The notes beneath the pieces are model-generated. The model searched no databases. It saw only the letters and a program-made list of their open reading frames with translations, and was not told the DNA's origin. This document shows positions 1-6,208 of a stretch of 8,302 nt of DNA, in pieces. The DNA is from an uncultured Clostridia bacterium (GTDB lineage Bacteria > Bacillota > Clostridia > Oscillospirales > Ruminococcaceae): contig CAMEYZ010000088.1 of NCBI GenBank assembly GCA_945947715.1, positions 1-8,302 of the forward strand, in the 5' to 3' direction. The first letter of the stretch is position 1. Each line of letters starts with the position of its first letter. The position numbers and the translations under genes are program-made.

Positions 1-258
1 GGCAAAGCTGATAACGGGAGCTCGTTTGTCGATATTATAGCCTTCGTTTCCCCATGTGAGCACATAGTCATATTCTCCGTCGTAAAATGCCACGGGATAG
101 TCAGTCATCGAAAAGTCCTCAAAGCCTGTGACGGAGCTGTCAATGGCTGCTGCACGATTGTATATGTCGATGTTTTTCTGCGTAAGACCATAGGTGCCAG
201 TTGCGATAACTGCCGCAGCAAGGGCAATTCCTGTAAGAATAATCATCAGCTTTTTCAT
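1..258 (-). CDS. Partial membrane-anchored or secreted protein of an ABC exporter operon (5' end only)
   Basis: Only the first 86 codons are present; the frame is open to the window edge. The start is supported by an AAAGGAAG ribosome binding site 7 nt upstream, lying in the last codons of the permease gene, whose stop is only 2 bp away, so the two genes are translationally coupled. The N-terminus has two lysines followed by a hydrophobic stretch (about residues 4-21, rich in A, I and L) typical of an uncleaved anchor or Sec signal. There is no cysteine, so it is not a lipoprotein. The visible remainder (about 22-86) is polar with several Asp, Tyr and Asn residues and should be extracytoplasmic. 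I do not recognise a family. As the last visible gene of the exporter operon it may act outside the membrane with the transporter, but that is inference from position alone. Confidence 0.72.
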   Translation of the reverse strand, partial: MKKLMIILTGIALAAAVIATGTYGLTQKNIDIYNRAAAIDSSVTGFEDFSMTDYPVAFYDGEYDYVLTWGNEGYNIDKRAPVISFA

Positions 259-260
259 GG

Positions 261-1016
261 TCAGGCTTCCTTTCTTTTAAACAGAATTATCATTACCGAG
301 AATATATAGACCGCTAACAGTCCCGTCAGAATCACATGGATATCAACGTCTTTTCCGCTGAGAAGATTTCCTGCCTGTGACTGAATCCCATGAAGGTCGG
401 GGACAAGCTTCAGAACATATTTTATGAGCTGTCCGCCAATGCCTCCGATGATATCCTTGAGACTGTAAAGCAGACCGTGGAAGATACCTGCCAGAGCTGC
501 CACAGTAGATATTGCTCCCACTGCAATTTTCGGCAGAATAATGCTCAGCGCACTTGTCAGCAGACATACCGCCGACACGTTTACTCCGATGATAAGATAG
601 GCGGGGATAAGCCTCCAAAGCTCTTCCGCTCTGCCATTTTTTATTATAAAGATGATGACTGCTGCAAACAGTATGGCTTCGGAAGCAAGTCCTGAGAAAA
701 TGTTTGCAAGAGCAAGCTCGCCGTGATAGCGTGACTGAGGGACCTTTCTTATCCATATCAGATGACTTGTTTTCCGTTTATACTCATTGGGGATAGTGCT
801 GAGGCTCATTATGACGGAAAGTAGACAAACAACAGCGTTCATTACGGTAAGCAGTATCAGCGCCAGCACCTTGTAATCGGTGACCGCCACGCCGTCTACT
901 GACAGCGTTCCTGAGCCTGTTCCAAAAATGAGCAGTATCAATATCCCGACAGCGGAAACAATGTAAATCTCCTTCCTACGAAGCTTTTCCTTAAATGTGG
1001 TAACTGCGATAGTCAT
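261..1016 (-). CDS. ABC-2 type transporter permease, six predicted membrane helices
   Basis: This 251-residue hydrophobic protein is the membrane subunit of an ABC exporter. Hydrophobic segments lie at about 17-33, 49-71, 103-126, 135-160, 164-185 and 226-246, giving the six-helix layout of ABC-2 permeases, and the C-terminus ends in a basic cap (KRKEA). A basic cytoplasmic loop (about 77-97, with NEYKRKT) between helices 2 and 3 resembles the coupling region of this family, where NEY(K/R)xxT-like motifs are common. The start overlaps the stop of the ATPase gene by 4 bp (ATGA), and a GAGAGG site sits 9 nt upstream. The partner ATPase is encoded just before it. The substrate cannot be read from sequence; small exporters of this kind often handle antimicrobial peptides, lantibiotics or drugs. 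Family call is firm, substrate unknown. Confidence 0.9.
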   Translation of the reverse strand: MTIAVTTFKEKLRRKEIYIVSAVGILILLIFGTGSGTLSVDGVAVTDYKVLALILLTVMNAVVCLLSVIMSLSTIPNEYKRKTSHLIWIRKVPQSRYHGELALANIFSGLASEAILFAAVIIFIIKNGRAEELWRLIPAYLIIGVNVSAVCLLTSALSIILPKIAVGAISTVAALAGIFHGLLYSLKDIIGGIGGQLIKYVLKLVPDLHGIQSQAGNLLSGKDVDIHVILTGLLAVYIFSVMIILFKRKEA

Positions 1017-1693
1017 TCCTTAATACCTCTCACAAGCTCAATGAATATTTCTTCAAGGCTTTTTTCGTTATTATCCGATTTGTGCCATTCTCCCAGCTGC
1101 ACGCCGTTTTTGATGATTATCCCCCGGTCACAGATACGTTCGATGTCATTCAGAATATGCGAATTAATGATTATTGTTTTCCCTGTGCTTTTCAGCTTCC
1201 CGATAAGCTGAATTATCTCTAAGCGACCGAGGGCGTCAAGTCCTGCGGTGGGCTCGTCGAGGATAAGCAGTTCCGGGTCTCCCAGAAGAGACTGTGCCAG
1301 TGCCAGCCGCTGGAGCATTCCCTTTGAGTAATTTCTGACCCGTGTTTTGTTGTTTTCCAGTCCCACGGTATCAAGGAGCCTTAATATCTCCGAGCTGCGG
1401 TTGCTTTTGGGAATTTTCTGAATTTGTGCATAATAGTCCAGCACCTCATAGCCCGTAAGGAAAGGCGGAAAATAGGGAGTTTCGGGAGAATATCCGATAT
1501 GGATATTTTCATCGGTAATTATCTTGCCACCGTCCTTTTTTATAAGTCCCAGTATCATTTTTATGGTAGTGGTCTTGCCTGCGCCATTGCTTCCGAGAAA
1601 GGCAAAGACCTCGCCCTTGTTCACGGAAAAGCTCAGATCGTTCACCACTATTTTTTCATTATAGCTCTTTTTAAGTCCGATACATTCAAGCAT
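1013..1693 (-). CDS. ABC transporter ATP-binding protein
   Basis: This 226-residue nucleotide-binding subunit powers the permease encoded next to it. All ABC motifs are visible: Walker A GSNGAGKT (34-41), a Q-loop region around 68-75 in which the usual Gln is replaced by the GYSPE form common in exporter ATPases, a variant signature YSKGMLQR (122-129), Walker B LLILDEP (142-148), D-loop GLDA (151-154) and the switch histidine H179. Its length is usual for the short DrrA/CcmA-like class. It is the first gene of the operon, with an AGGAA ribosome binding site 5 nt before the ATG and a 4-bp overlap with the permease gene. Promoter and putative operator lie directly upstream, so it probably responds to a two-component signal. 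Local G+C is high (about 60% in the line 1261-1320), unlike the McrBC genes upstream. Confidence 0.95.
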   Translation of the reverse strand: MLECIGLKKSYNEKIVVNDLSFSVNKGEVFAFLGSNGAGKTTTIKMILGLIKKDGGKIITDENIHIGYSPETPYFPPFLTGYEVLDYYAQIQKIPKSNRSSEILRLLDTVGLENNKTRVRNYSKGMLQRLALAQSLLGDPELLILDEPTAGLDALGRLEIIQLIGKLKSTGKTIIINSHILNDIERICDRGIIIKNGVQLGEWHKSDNNEKSLEEIFIELVRGIKE

Positions 1694-1717
1694 TTTTATT
1701 CCTACTTTGCTGATAAT

Positions 1718-1723
1718 ATTATA
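1718..1723 (-). promoter_or_regulatory. -10 element of the ABC exporter operon promoter
   Basis: On the minus strand this reads TATAAT, a perfect sigma-A -10 element, in a very AT-rich stretch. It would place the transcription start near 1711 and give a leader of about 18 nt containing the AGGAA ribosome binding site. With a 17-bp spacer the -35 would fall at 1741-1746 and reads AGCTGT, with no match to TTGACA; 16- or 18-bp spacers are no better. A good -10 without a -35 suggests an activator-dependent promoter. Confidence 0.6.
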
Positions 1724-1755
1724 TAATAGCTATATAAAATACAGCTAAGGAGAAG

Positions 1756-1772
1756 CTTAAGATAACCTTAAG
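1756..1772 (-). promoter_or_regulatory. CTTAAG-N5-CTTAAG direct repeat, putative OmpR/PmrA-type response-regulator site
   Basis: The minus strand reads CTTAAGGTTATCTTAAG: two identical 6-bp half-sites spaced 11 bp apart, one helical turn. This is the architecture of OmpR-family operators and the half-site matches the PmrA/BasR box. A weaker copy, CTAAGG at 1745-1750 on the plus strand, keeps the 11-bp phase. The site ends 9 bp upstream of the expected -35 position, where an activator would touch RNA polymerase. No response-regulator gene is in the window; it could lie beyond the left edge. The repeat is seen directly; the regulator type is inferred. Confidence 0.6.
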
Positions 1773-1780
1773 AAATCGCC

Positions 1781-1812
1781 AAAAAAGCTCCGCAGACAAA
1801 AGTCCGCGGAGC
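1781..1812 (-). terminator. Intrinsic terminator of the McrBC operon
   Basis: Minus-strand RNA folds into an 11-bp stem (1812-1802 with 1797-1787) with one internal G-U pair and a UUUU loop, followed by six U residues (1786-1781). It lies about 50 nt after the stop of the acidic 126-residue protein gene and separates the McrBC cassette from the ABC exporter promoter. There is no T-run on the plus-strand side, so it acts in one direction only. Confidence 0.9.
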
Positions 1813-1863
1813 ACATGAACAAATTATTGACACAGTCTGCATGGAACAGCTCAGGTATGTTCA

Positions 1864-2244
1864 TTAATATTCAATAACACATTTGGCATTATAGATATCA
1901 TTTAAACTGTATTCCTGTTTCCTGAGAAAGTTGTAGACAGCTATAGCAATACTATCCTGCTCCCAGTACAGGAATTTCTCAGGATTTTTCTCATCGGCAT
2001 CATATATCAATGTAATAGAAAAATCAGGCATATATTCGCCGCTGTCCTCATCATAGTTGCAGAAGGTACCTTCTCTTGCGCTTATCCCCAGTGACGGAAT
2101 GTTTATGTATATTCCTGAAACAAGTATCATACCTTCCTCGGTTTCATCATTTGAGACCTCAGTTTCATCAACAAAAACGTCATTGTTATAGAGCTGTTCA
2201 AGGGTATCCTCAAGCTCTTCTACTGTACAGTTGATAGTTGTCAT
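1864..2244 (-). CDS. Small, highly acidic protein of unknown function, third gene of the McrBC operon
   Basis: I do not recognise this 126-residue protein. It has 28 Asp/Glu against 6 Lys/Arg; the first 37 residues contain 13 acidic and no basic residues. There is no signal peptide or membrane segment, so it should be cytoplasmic. The N-terminal part (about 5-40) looks helical and acidic, the middle (about 40-90) alternates in a way that suggests beta strands, and the end (about 95-126) looks helical then strand. The start is the ATG at 2244: AGGTGG lies 8 nt upstream. A longer reading would use a GTG at 2256 that is itself part of that binding site. The gene begins 31 bp after the mcrC-like stop, with no promoter visible between, and a terminator follows, so it belongs to the restriction operon. 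A modulator, inhibitor or DNA-mimic role is possible but is inference from charge and position. Confidence 0.82.
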   Translation of the reverse strand: MTTINCTVEELEDTLEQLYNNDVFVDETEVSNDETEEGMILVSGIYINIPSLGISAREGTFCNYDEDSGEYMPDFSITLIYDADEKNPEKFLYWEQDSIAIAVYNFLRKQEYSLNDIYNAKCVIEY

Positions 2245-2252
2245 AGTATATT

Positions 2253-2258
2253 CCACCT
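2253..2258 (-). promoter_or_regulatory. Ribosome binding site that decides the start of the acidic 126-residue protein
   Basis: AGGTGG on the minus strand, preceded by AA, lies 8 nt before the ATG at 2244. Because the in-frame GTG at 2256-2254 is inside this element, initiation at that GTG is very unlikely and the protein loses four residues compared with the longest open frame. Confidence 0.75.
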
Positions 2259-2275
2259 TTTTAGTTATATGTTTT

Positions 2276-3907
2276 CTAAAGTGTATTGCATATTTTATTG
2301 ATGCTATCTATAAAGCCGGCAGCATTTTTGTCAAATTCAGTTCTCCATGAACTGTAATCCGGATACATTTTTTCTGGGTCGGGTATTTCCATTGGCATGA
2401 TGTAGAATGACCCACCTGATTCCTGTGAAATACGGCGTTTCTTATTTTTTTCATCATCATTACTGCTGCTTATCCTGGGATAAATGATGCCGACCGCATT
2501 GGTATTCAGCACCACCATATCTCTTAAGCATTTGTTGATATCATCACCGCATACACTGCTCAGACTTCCTTTCCTATACTCTGAATGCATAGCCTTTTCC
2601 CAGTTCGGAATAAACTTTGCATCAAGGATAAGGAAGGGGTCAATTATCTTTTTATTTTTTATGCCATGATGAAATACAAAGTCAGGAATTGATTTGCATA
2701 ACCAGTTATTTGAAGTATTACCCTCAAAAAATCCGAACGTTATCTGTTCATCACATTCACAGCCATCAATTGGTTCTATAGCTTTTTGGATAAGCTGATA
2801 AAGGAAAATCTCCCAAAGATCAGGCAGATAAAACAAAAATCCGCTTATTCTTCCTGAATCAGCATCAAAAATAGATACACCCTCATCTCTTAGTATCTTC
2901 AGGCATACCTGACGCACAGCCTCATATTCGGTATAATAGGGGTGAGCAATTGGTCTGGAATTATCCGCGATAAGCTTATGTACTGAAACAGTTTCGTTTT
3001 CCGTATACAGCTGCAGCTGTTTCAGAAAGCTATATATCTCCGGATTTCCATTGAGCTTCCTGTCAGCGATATCCGGATATTTTGTCATCAAGCATTTGTA
3101 GGCTGCAAGAATGAGTCTGTTAAAGTTATTATCCACGGTATTTTCGCGGTAGGAGTAAGCGATCCTGCCGTTATCCAGTCCCATGTTTTGCTTGATATGC
3201 CTTGCGATATCAATGCTTCCGGTAAGGCGGCTGTCATTCTTTTCATATCTGCGGTATTTTCTGTAAAAGCCCTTCGGAATTGCCTGTAAGAGTCTTTCTG
3301 CGAAAATATCCATAAGCAGGAAATCGAAAAAATTATCATTAGTATTATAAACCAATTTTTCGTGTGATGACAGCTTACCATGCATCAGGAGGGTTATCAG
3401 GAAAAAAGAATTATCCTTACTGTCCATTCGGCTTTTTATCTGAAGATTTATTTTGAAGGTAACATCCTTTAAATCTATTTCAAACTCTTTTGGAAGGATA
3501 TTCTTATCCAGATCATCATAGACCACCTCACCGGACAATGCACCTACGATACCGTTAAGACATTCCTGTGGAAATTCTTTCTTTGACTGTCTCTGATTAT
3601 CGGAGCCCTGAGAGTCCATGTCCTTTTCATCGTCAGTATTTTCGGAATCTATAGGCAAATCATTCTTATCTCCATTTTTTTTCTTGCTGGTAAAGTTGGC
3701 AAAAAGATCGATGTATCTGTTATTTCGGCTACTAATAGTTATATTATCTCTATCATCATTAGCTTTTTCTATCAGTGCCTTCATTATGCAGTAACGAAGC
3801 TCTAAGTTATCATTTAAATATTTATCCCAGTCCGTATTATCAGAATGGACCTGAATCGACCCCAGTGGAGAATAATCCCTTGCATTACAATCAAGACTTA
3901 CCGTCAT
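2276..3907 (-). CDS. mcrC: McrC-like PD-(D/E)XK endonuclease subunit of a McrBC-type restriction system
   Basis: This 543-residue protein is the probable nuclease partner of the McrB-like motor. The McrC core is visible: LTGSIDIARHI (about 228-238, the equivalent of the family's RGxID region), YRENTVDNNFNRLI (about 253-266), DLWEIF (about 363-368), and a PD-(D/E)XK centre made of PD (408-409) and DAK (429-431) in a strand reading LILDAKF. In known McrC proteins these residues bind metal and cut DNA once McrB is loaded. The first 180 or so residues are longer than in E. coli McrC and include a charged low-complexity linker (about 75-112). The ATG at 3907 is chosen because GAGGAGG is 7 nt upstream; the alternative ATG at 3913 would be only 1 nt from it. 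The binding site lies in the last codons of mcrB, two bases separate stop and start, and the genes are surely coupled. Confidence 0.88.
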   Translation of the reverse strand: MTVSLDCNARDYSPLGSIQVHSDNTDWDKYLNDNLELRYCIMKALIEKANDDRDNITISSRNNRYIDLFANFTSKKKNGDKNDLPIDSENTDDEKDMDSQGSDNQRQSKKEFPQECLNGIVGALSGEVVYDDLDKNILPKEFEIDLKDVTFKINLQIKSRMDSKDNSFFLITLLMHGKLSSHEKLVYNTNDNFFDFLLMDIFAERLLQAIPKGFYRKYRRYEKNDSRLTGSIDIARHIKQNMGLDNGRIAYSYRENTVDNNFNRLILAAYKCLMTKYPDIADRKLNGNPEIYSFLKQLQLYTENETVSVHKLIADNSRPIAHPYYTEYEAVRQVCLKILRDEGVSIFDADSGRISGFLFYLPDLWEIFLYQLIQKAIEPIDGCECDEQITFGFFEGNTSNNWLCKSIPDFVFHHGIKNKKIIDPFLILDAKFIPNWEKAMHSEYRKGSLSSVCGDDINKCLRDMVVLNTNAVGIIYPRISSSNDDEKNKKRRISQESGGSFYIMPMEIPDPEKMYPDYSSWRTEFDKNAAGFIDSINKICNTL

Positions 3908-3909
3908 GA

Positions 3910-6054
3910 TCATTCCTCCTCATGTTTATCGTTGACGTCATTATCTGTAACCGGAGTTTGGATCATAAAAGCTTTATTGCATTTATCAATAAATTTGTTG
4001 ATTTTTTCGGAAGCTCTTCCACGAACATATTCACGCAGAATAGGTTCAATTCTTCTCGCCCAGATATCCTCTCTGGAATCTTTGTCATTTGTGTAATCAT
4101 ACTCCTTGAAGTATGCAGGGCCTATCTGGTATGCAGCATTCAGGCCAAATTGTGCTCCGCCGTCATCACCTTTTGCGATTATTTGATTATTGAGAGCCTT
4201 GATGCCTGATTCTACAAAGTTATGTATTTTATCTTTGTCAACCTTCTTATCCTTGTTGTCGTCTCTGTTTTCTATCATAGACACAAGAGTGCCCTCCATG
4301 ATATCCATGGCATTTACCTCGACCCATCTGAAACGGCGTCTGAGAGCAAAATCAAAGCTTTCAACGCTTCGGTCAATGTCGTTCATTGTTCCGATGATAT
4401 GAAGATTTTCAGGGATATAGAATCCATCCTTGAATACATCAGTATGAACCTTTTTATTAACATCAGGATCACCGAGGAATCCGCTTTTTTCAGAATCATT
4501 TTTGCCTATGTAATAGGTACGGAGATTCTGATATTGAGTGGGAACAGCATTATCAGCGCCTCTGTAGGATTCGTCGAGACAATACATAAGCTCACCGAAC
4601 ACCTTGCCAAGGTCAGCACGGTTTATCTCATCAATTATGAAATAGAATTGAGTATCGTTGTTTGAGTTTTCATTATTGTATTCGACAATATCTCTGCAAA
4701 ACGCCTTGAAAACGCCATCTATTCTAAGAAATTTACTTTCATTTTCCACATCTACCGGACGAATACCCTCAACAAAATCGGTATAATCGTAGGAGGAGTG
4801 GAACTGGACAAGCTTTCTCTGGCATATCTGACGGTCATGGAATTTTAGTTTTCCGTCAGCGTTTTCACATTTGCTTTCAACATATTTTTTGATACTATAA
4901 GTCTTTCCTGTGCCAGGAGCGCCTGTAAAAATAATCTGCTTATAGTTGGCAAGCGCTTTTTTGTAATCGTTCTCCCATTTATATCCATTAGTACCATCGG
5001 CGTTCTGGTCTTGCTTAGACTTGTCGCTGTCAGATTTTGTTATTTCCATTTGTACTGTTTCCTCCGTTTTTTCCTCGTATAAATCCTTATATAAATTAAT
5101 GACTGATTGAATAAATGCATCTTGCTTTTGATCATGGTCAAAGAAAAGCATGTCCTTACCATCATTACTTTTCAGCCAAAAGTGTGCATATTTTTTGACA
5201 GGAGCAGCATACACAATGCCATTATCTATACGAACACTTTTTTTCTTACCCACCAAAGGAGAGGTGACAAATGGTTCATGTGCTTTTTGCTCAAAAAGCT
5301 TATCGTATTTCTTACAGATATATTCTTGAACGGTCATATTTTTCGATGTAAAAAAGAAGTCATAGCATTCAGAATATTTATCTGAGATTGTTGTTTGGAA
5401 TTTTGATTTATTAGTAAAATCTTTTTTGCTGAAGGATATCGAATTTTTTAATATGTTTGGGTCGCGCTTTTTTTCATCAAGAGATTCATTATCTTTTGCA
5501 GTAATTATGTGTATATTTTGCTTGTCATCTATGTAAACACATATATTATTTATGTCTCCAATTATGTCATCCATATATACTTCTTTTGTGTCACTTATCG
5601 TTTCCATGATGTAATCATAATTATCGTAGGTGTGTTCTGTTCTAAAATATTCTGACCAATTTGACCATTCATTTTCCTTCTTTGTTGTATCCTTGAAAAA
5701 GTCAGGGCTTTTAAGATCATCTAAGGTACAAGTAAAAGGTTTTCTATATAATTGCCAGTTTTTTGCGTTGTCTGGATATTTATCTTTTATATATTCTTCT
5801 ACATTAGAGTATACTCTATCTTTTTGATCACGTCCATAATCTTCGATGGCATTCAATTCCACTTTCCAAGGGATTCCATTTGTTTTTCCGGAAAAGCTAA
5901 CTACACATTCTTTTAGATTGAAGTCTTTTTCCTTTTCGTCAGCTATAGCTTTTGAAGAATCAGTGATATGAATTATGCTTTTACTGGATTCATCACTGGA
6001 ATTGTCGTTTTTGGGAATATTGCAGACTATATCTTTGTGAAGTGTGTACTTCAT
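3910..6054 (-). CDS. mcrB: McrB-like AAA+ NTPase with a large unrecognised N-terminal region
   Basis: This 714-residue protein is the motor subunit. The AAA+ core covers about 360-695: Walker A GAPGTGKT (378-385), FHSSYDYTDFVEGIRP (418-433, typical of McrB), Walker B FIIDEINRADL (472-482), the McrB signature GTMNDIDRS (555-563, with the NxxD pattern linked to GTP preference in E. coli McrB), arginine fingers in LRRRFRW (571-577), and a C-terminal helical part ending in PILREYVRG (671-679). E. coli McrB is much shorter and uses its N-terminus to read modified cytosine. Here residues 1-360 match no domain I recognise, with aromatic-rich stretches at 127-148 and 290-306 and a polar linker at 330-358; a target-recognition role is inferred. 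The ATG follows GGAGG by 7 nt. It is the first gene of its operon. The N-terminal coding part is notably AT-rich (22-33% G+C in sampled lines) against 48-50% in the motor part. Confidence 0.9.
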   Translation of the reverse strand: MKYTLHKDIVCNIPKNDNSSDESSKSIIHITDSSKAIADEKEKDFNLKECVVSFSGKTNGIPWKVELNAIEDYGRDQKDRVYSNVEEYIKDKYPDNAKNWQLYRKPFTCTLDDLKSPDFFKDTTKKENEWSNWSEYFRTEHTYDNYDYIMETISDTKEVYMDDIIGDINNICVYIDDKQNIHIITAKDNESLDEKKRDPNILKNSISFSKKDFTNKSKFQTTISDKYSECYDFFFTSKNMTVQEYICKKYDKLFEQKAHEPFVTSPLVGKKKSVRIDNGIVYAAPVKKYAHFWLKSNDGKDMLFFDHDQKQDAFIQSVINLYKDLYEEKTEETVQMEITKSDSDKSKQDQNADGTNGYKWENDYKKALANYKQIIFTGAPGTGKTYSIKKYVESKCENADGKLKFHDRQICQRKLVQFHSSYDYTDFVEGIRPVDVENESKFLRIDGVFKAFCRDIVEYNNENSNNDTQFYFIIDEINRADLGKVFGELMYCLDESYRGADNAVPTQYQNLRTYYIGKNDSEKSGFLGDPDVNKKVHTDVFKDGFYIPENLHIIGTMNDIDRSVESFDFALRRRFRWVEVNAMDIMEGTLVSMIENRDDNKDKKVDKDKIHNFVESGIKALNNQIIAKGDDGGAQFGLNAAYQIGPAYFKEYDYTNDKDSREDIWARRIEPILREYVRGRASEKINKFIDKCNKAFMIQTPVTDNDVNDKHEEE
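3915..3921 (-). promoter_or_regulatory. Ribosome binding site of mcrC inside the mcrB coding end
   Basis: GAGGAGG on the minus strand forms the Glu codons ending mcrB and sits 7 nt before the ATG at 3907. Its spacing to the ATG at 3913 is 1 nt, too short for efficient initiation, which decides the mcrC start and implies translational coupling. Confidence 0.75.
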
Positions 6055-6106
6055 ATTATATCCTCCATTGTCATTTGAATAGTAGGTTGGTTATTATCTG
6101 AAATTA

Positions 6107-6135
6107 ATTATACTCCAATCGTCACAAATTGTCAA
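6107..6135 (-). promoter_or_regulatory. Perfect consensus sigma-A promoter of the McrBC operon
   Basis: The minus strand carries TTGACA at 6135-6130 and TATAAT at 6112-6107, separated by exactly 17 bp. Both hexamers match the consensus at all positions. The start point should be near 6100, leaving a leader of about 46 nt that ends with GGAGG (6066-6062). No clear operator overlaps it, so strong and perhaps constitutive expression is expected. Confidence 0.9.
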
Positions 6136-6155
6136 TTACTAATGAAATATTTTGC

Positions 6156-6197
6156 AAAAAGGCGGGCTTCTGCTATCACGTATCAGCGAAGCCCACC
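6156..6197 (-). terminator. Intrinsic terminator after the 469-residue protein gene
   Basis: The minus-strand RNA forms a GC-rich 10-bp stem (6197-6188 with 6170-6161, one G-U pair), extended by a 3-bp helix after a bulge and closed by a loop of about 10 nt, then five U residues (6160-6156). It begins 11 nt after the stop codon of the upstream gene and only about 20 bp before the -35 of the McrBC promoter, insulating the two units. Confidence 0.88.
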
Positions 6198-6208
6198 TTC
6201 TGATATAG

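Noticed and set aside
390..695. Plus-strand open frames over the ABC, McrBC and helical-protein genes (e.g. 390-695, 4222-4665, 7131-7376)
   Set aside because: All are antisense to genes with clear protein motifs, show no family resemblance and have no convincing start signals.
1827..1832. Plus-strand TTGACA as a -35 box
   Set aside because: No -10 element occurs at 16-18 bp spacing and no plus-strand gene follows.
1818..1834. Short similarity between ACAAATTATTGAC near 1819 and ACAAATTGTCAAT near 6124, as possible target-site duplication
   Set aside because: The match is only about 7-8 bases of AT-rich sequence, without inverted repeats or a transposase; chance is sufficient.
2245..2256. 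Four-codon longer start (GTG) for the acidic 126-residue protein
   Set aside because: The GTG is part of the AGGTGG ribosome binding site for the ATG at 2244 and has no binding site of its own.
3088..3381. A 97-codon minus-strand frame inside mcrC
   Set aside because: It overlaps the well-supported McrC core in another frame, and its residues show no motif.
3910..6054. CoCoNuT-type (coiled-coil McrBC, predicted RNA-targeting) system
   Set aside because: I see no long coiled coil fused to the McrB part and no accompanying helicase or TerY-P genes within the window, and the operon is closed by promoter and terminator.
6055..6074. Seven-codon upstream reading frame (ATG at 6074) whose stop overlaps the mcrB start
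   Set aside because: No ribosome binding site precedes it and the frame is so short that chance explains it; it contains the mcrB binding site itself. Only ribosome profiling could revive it.
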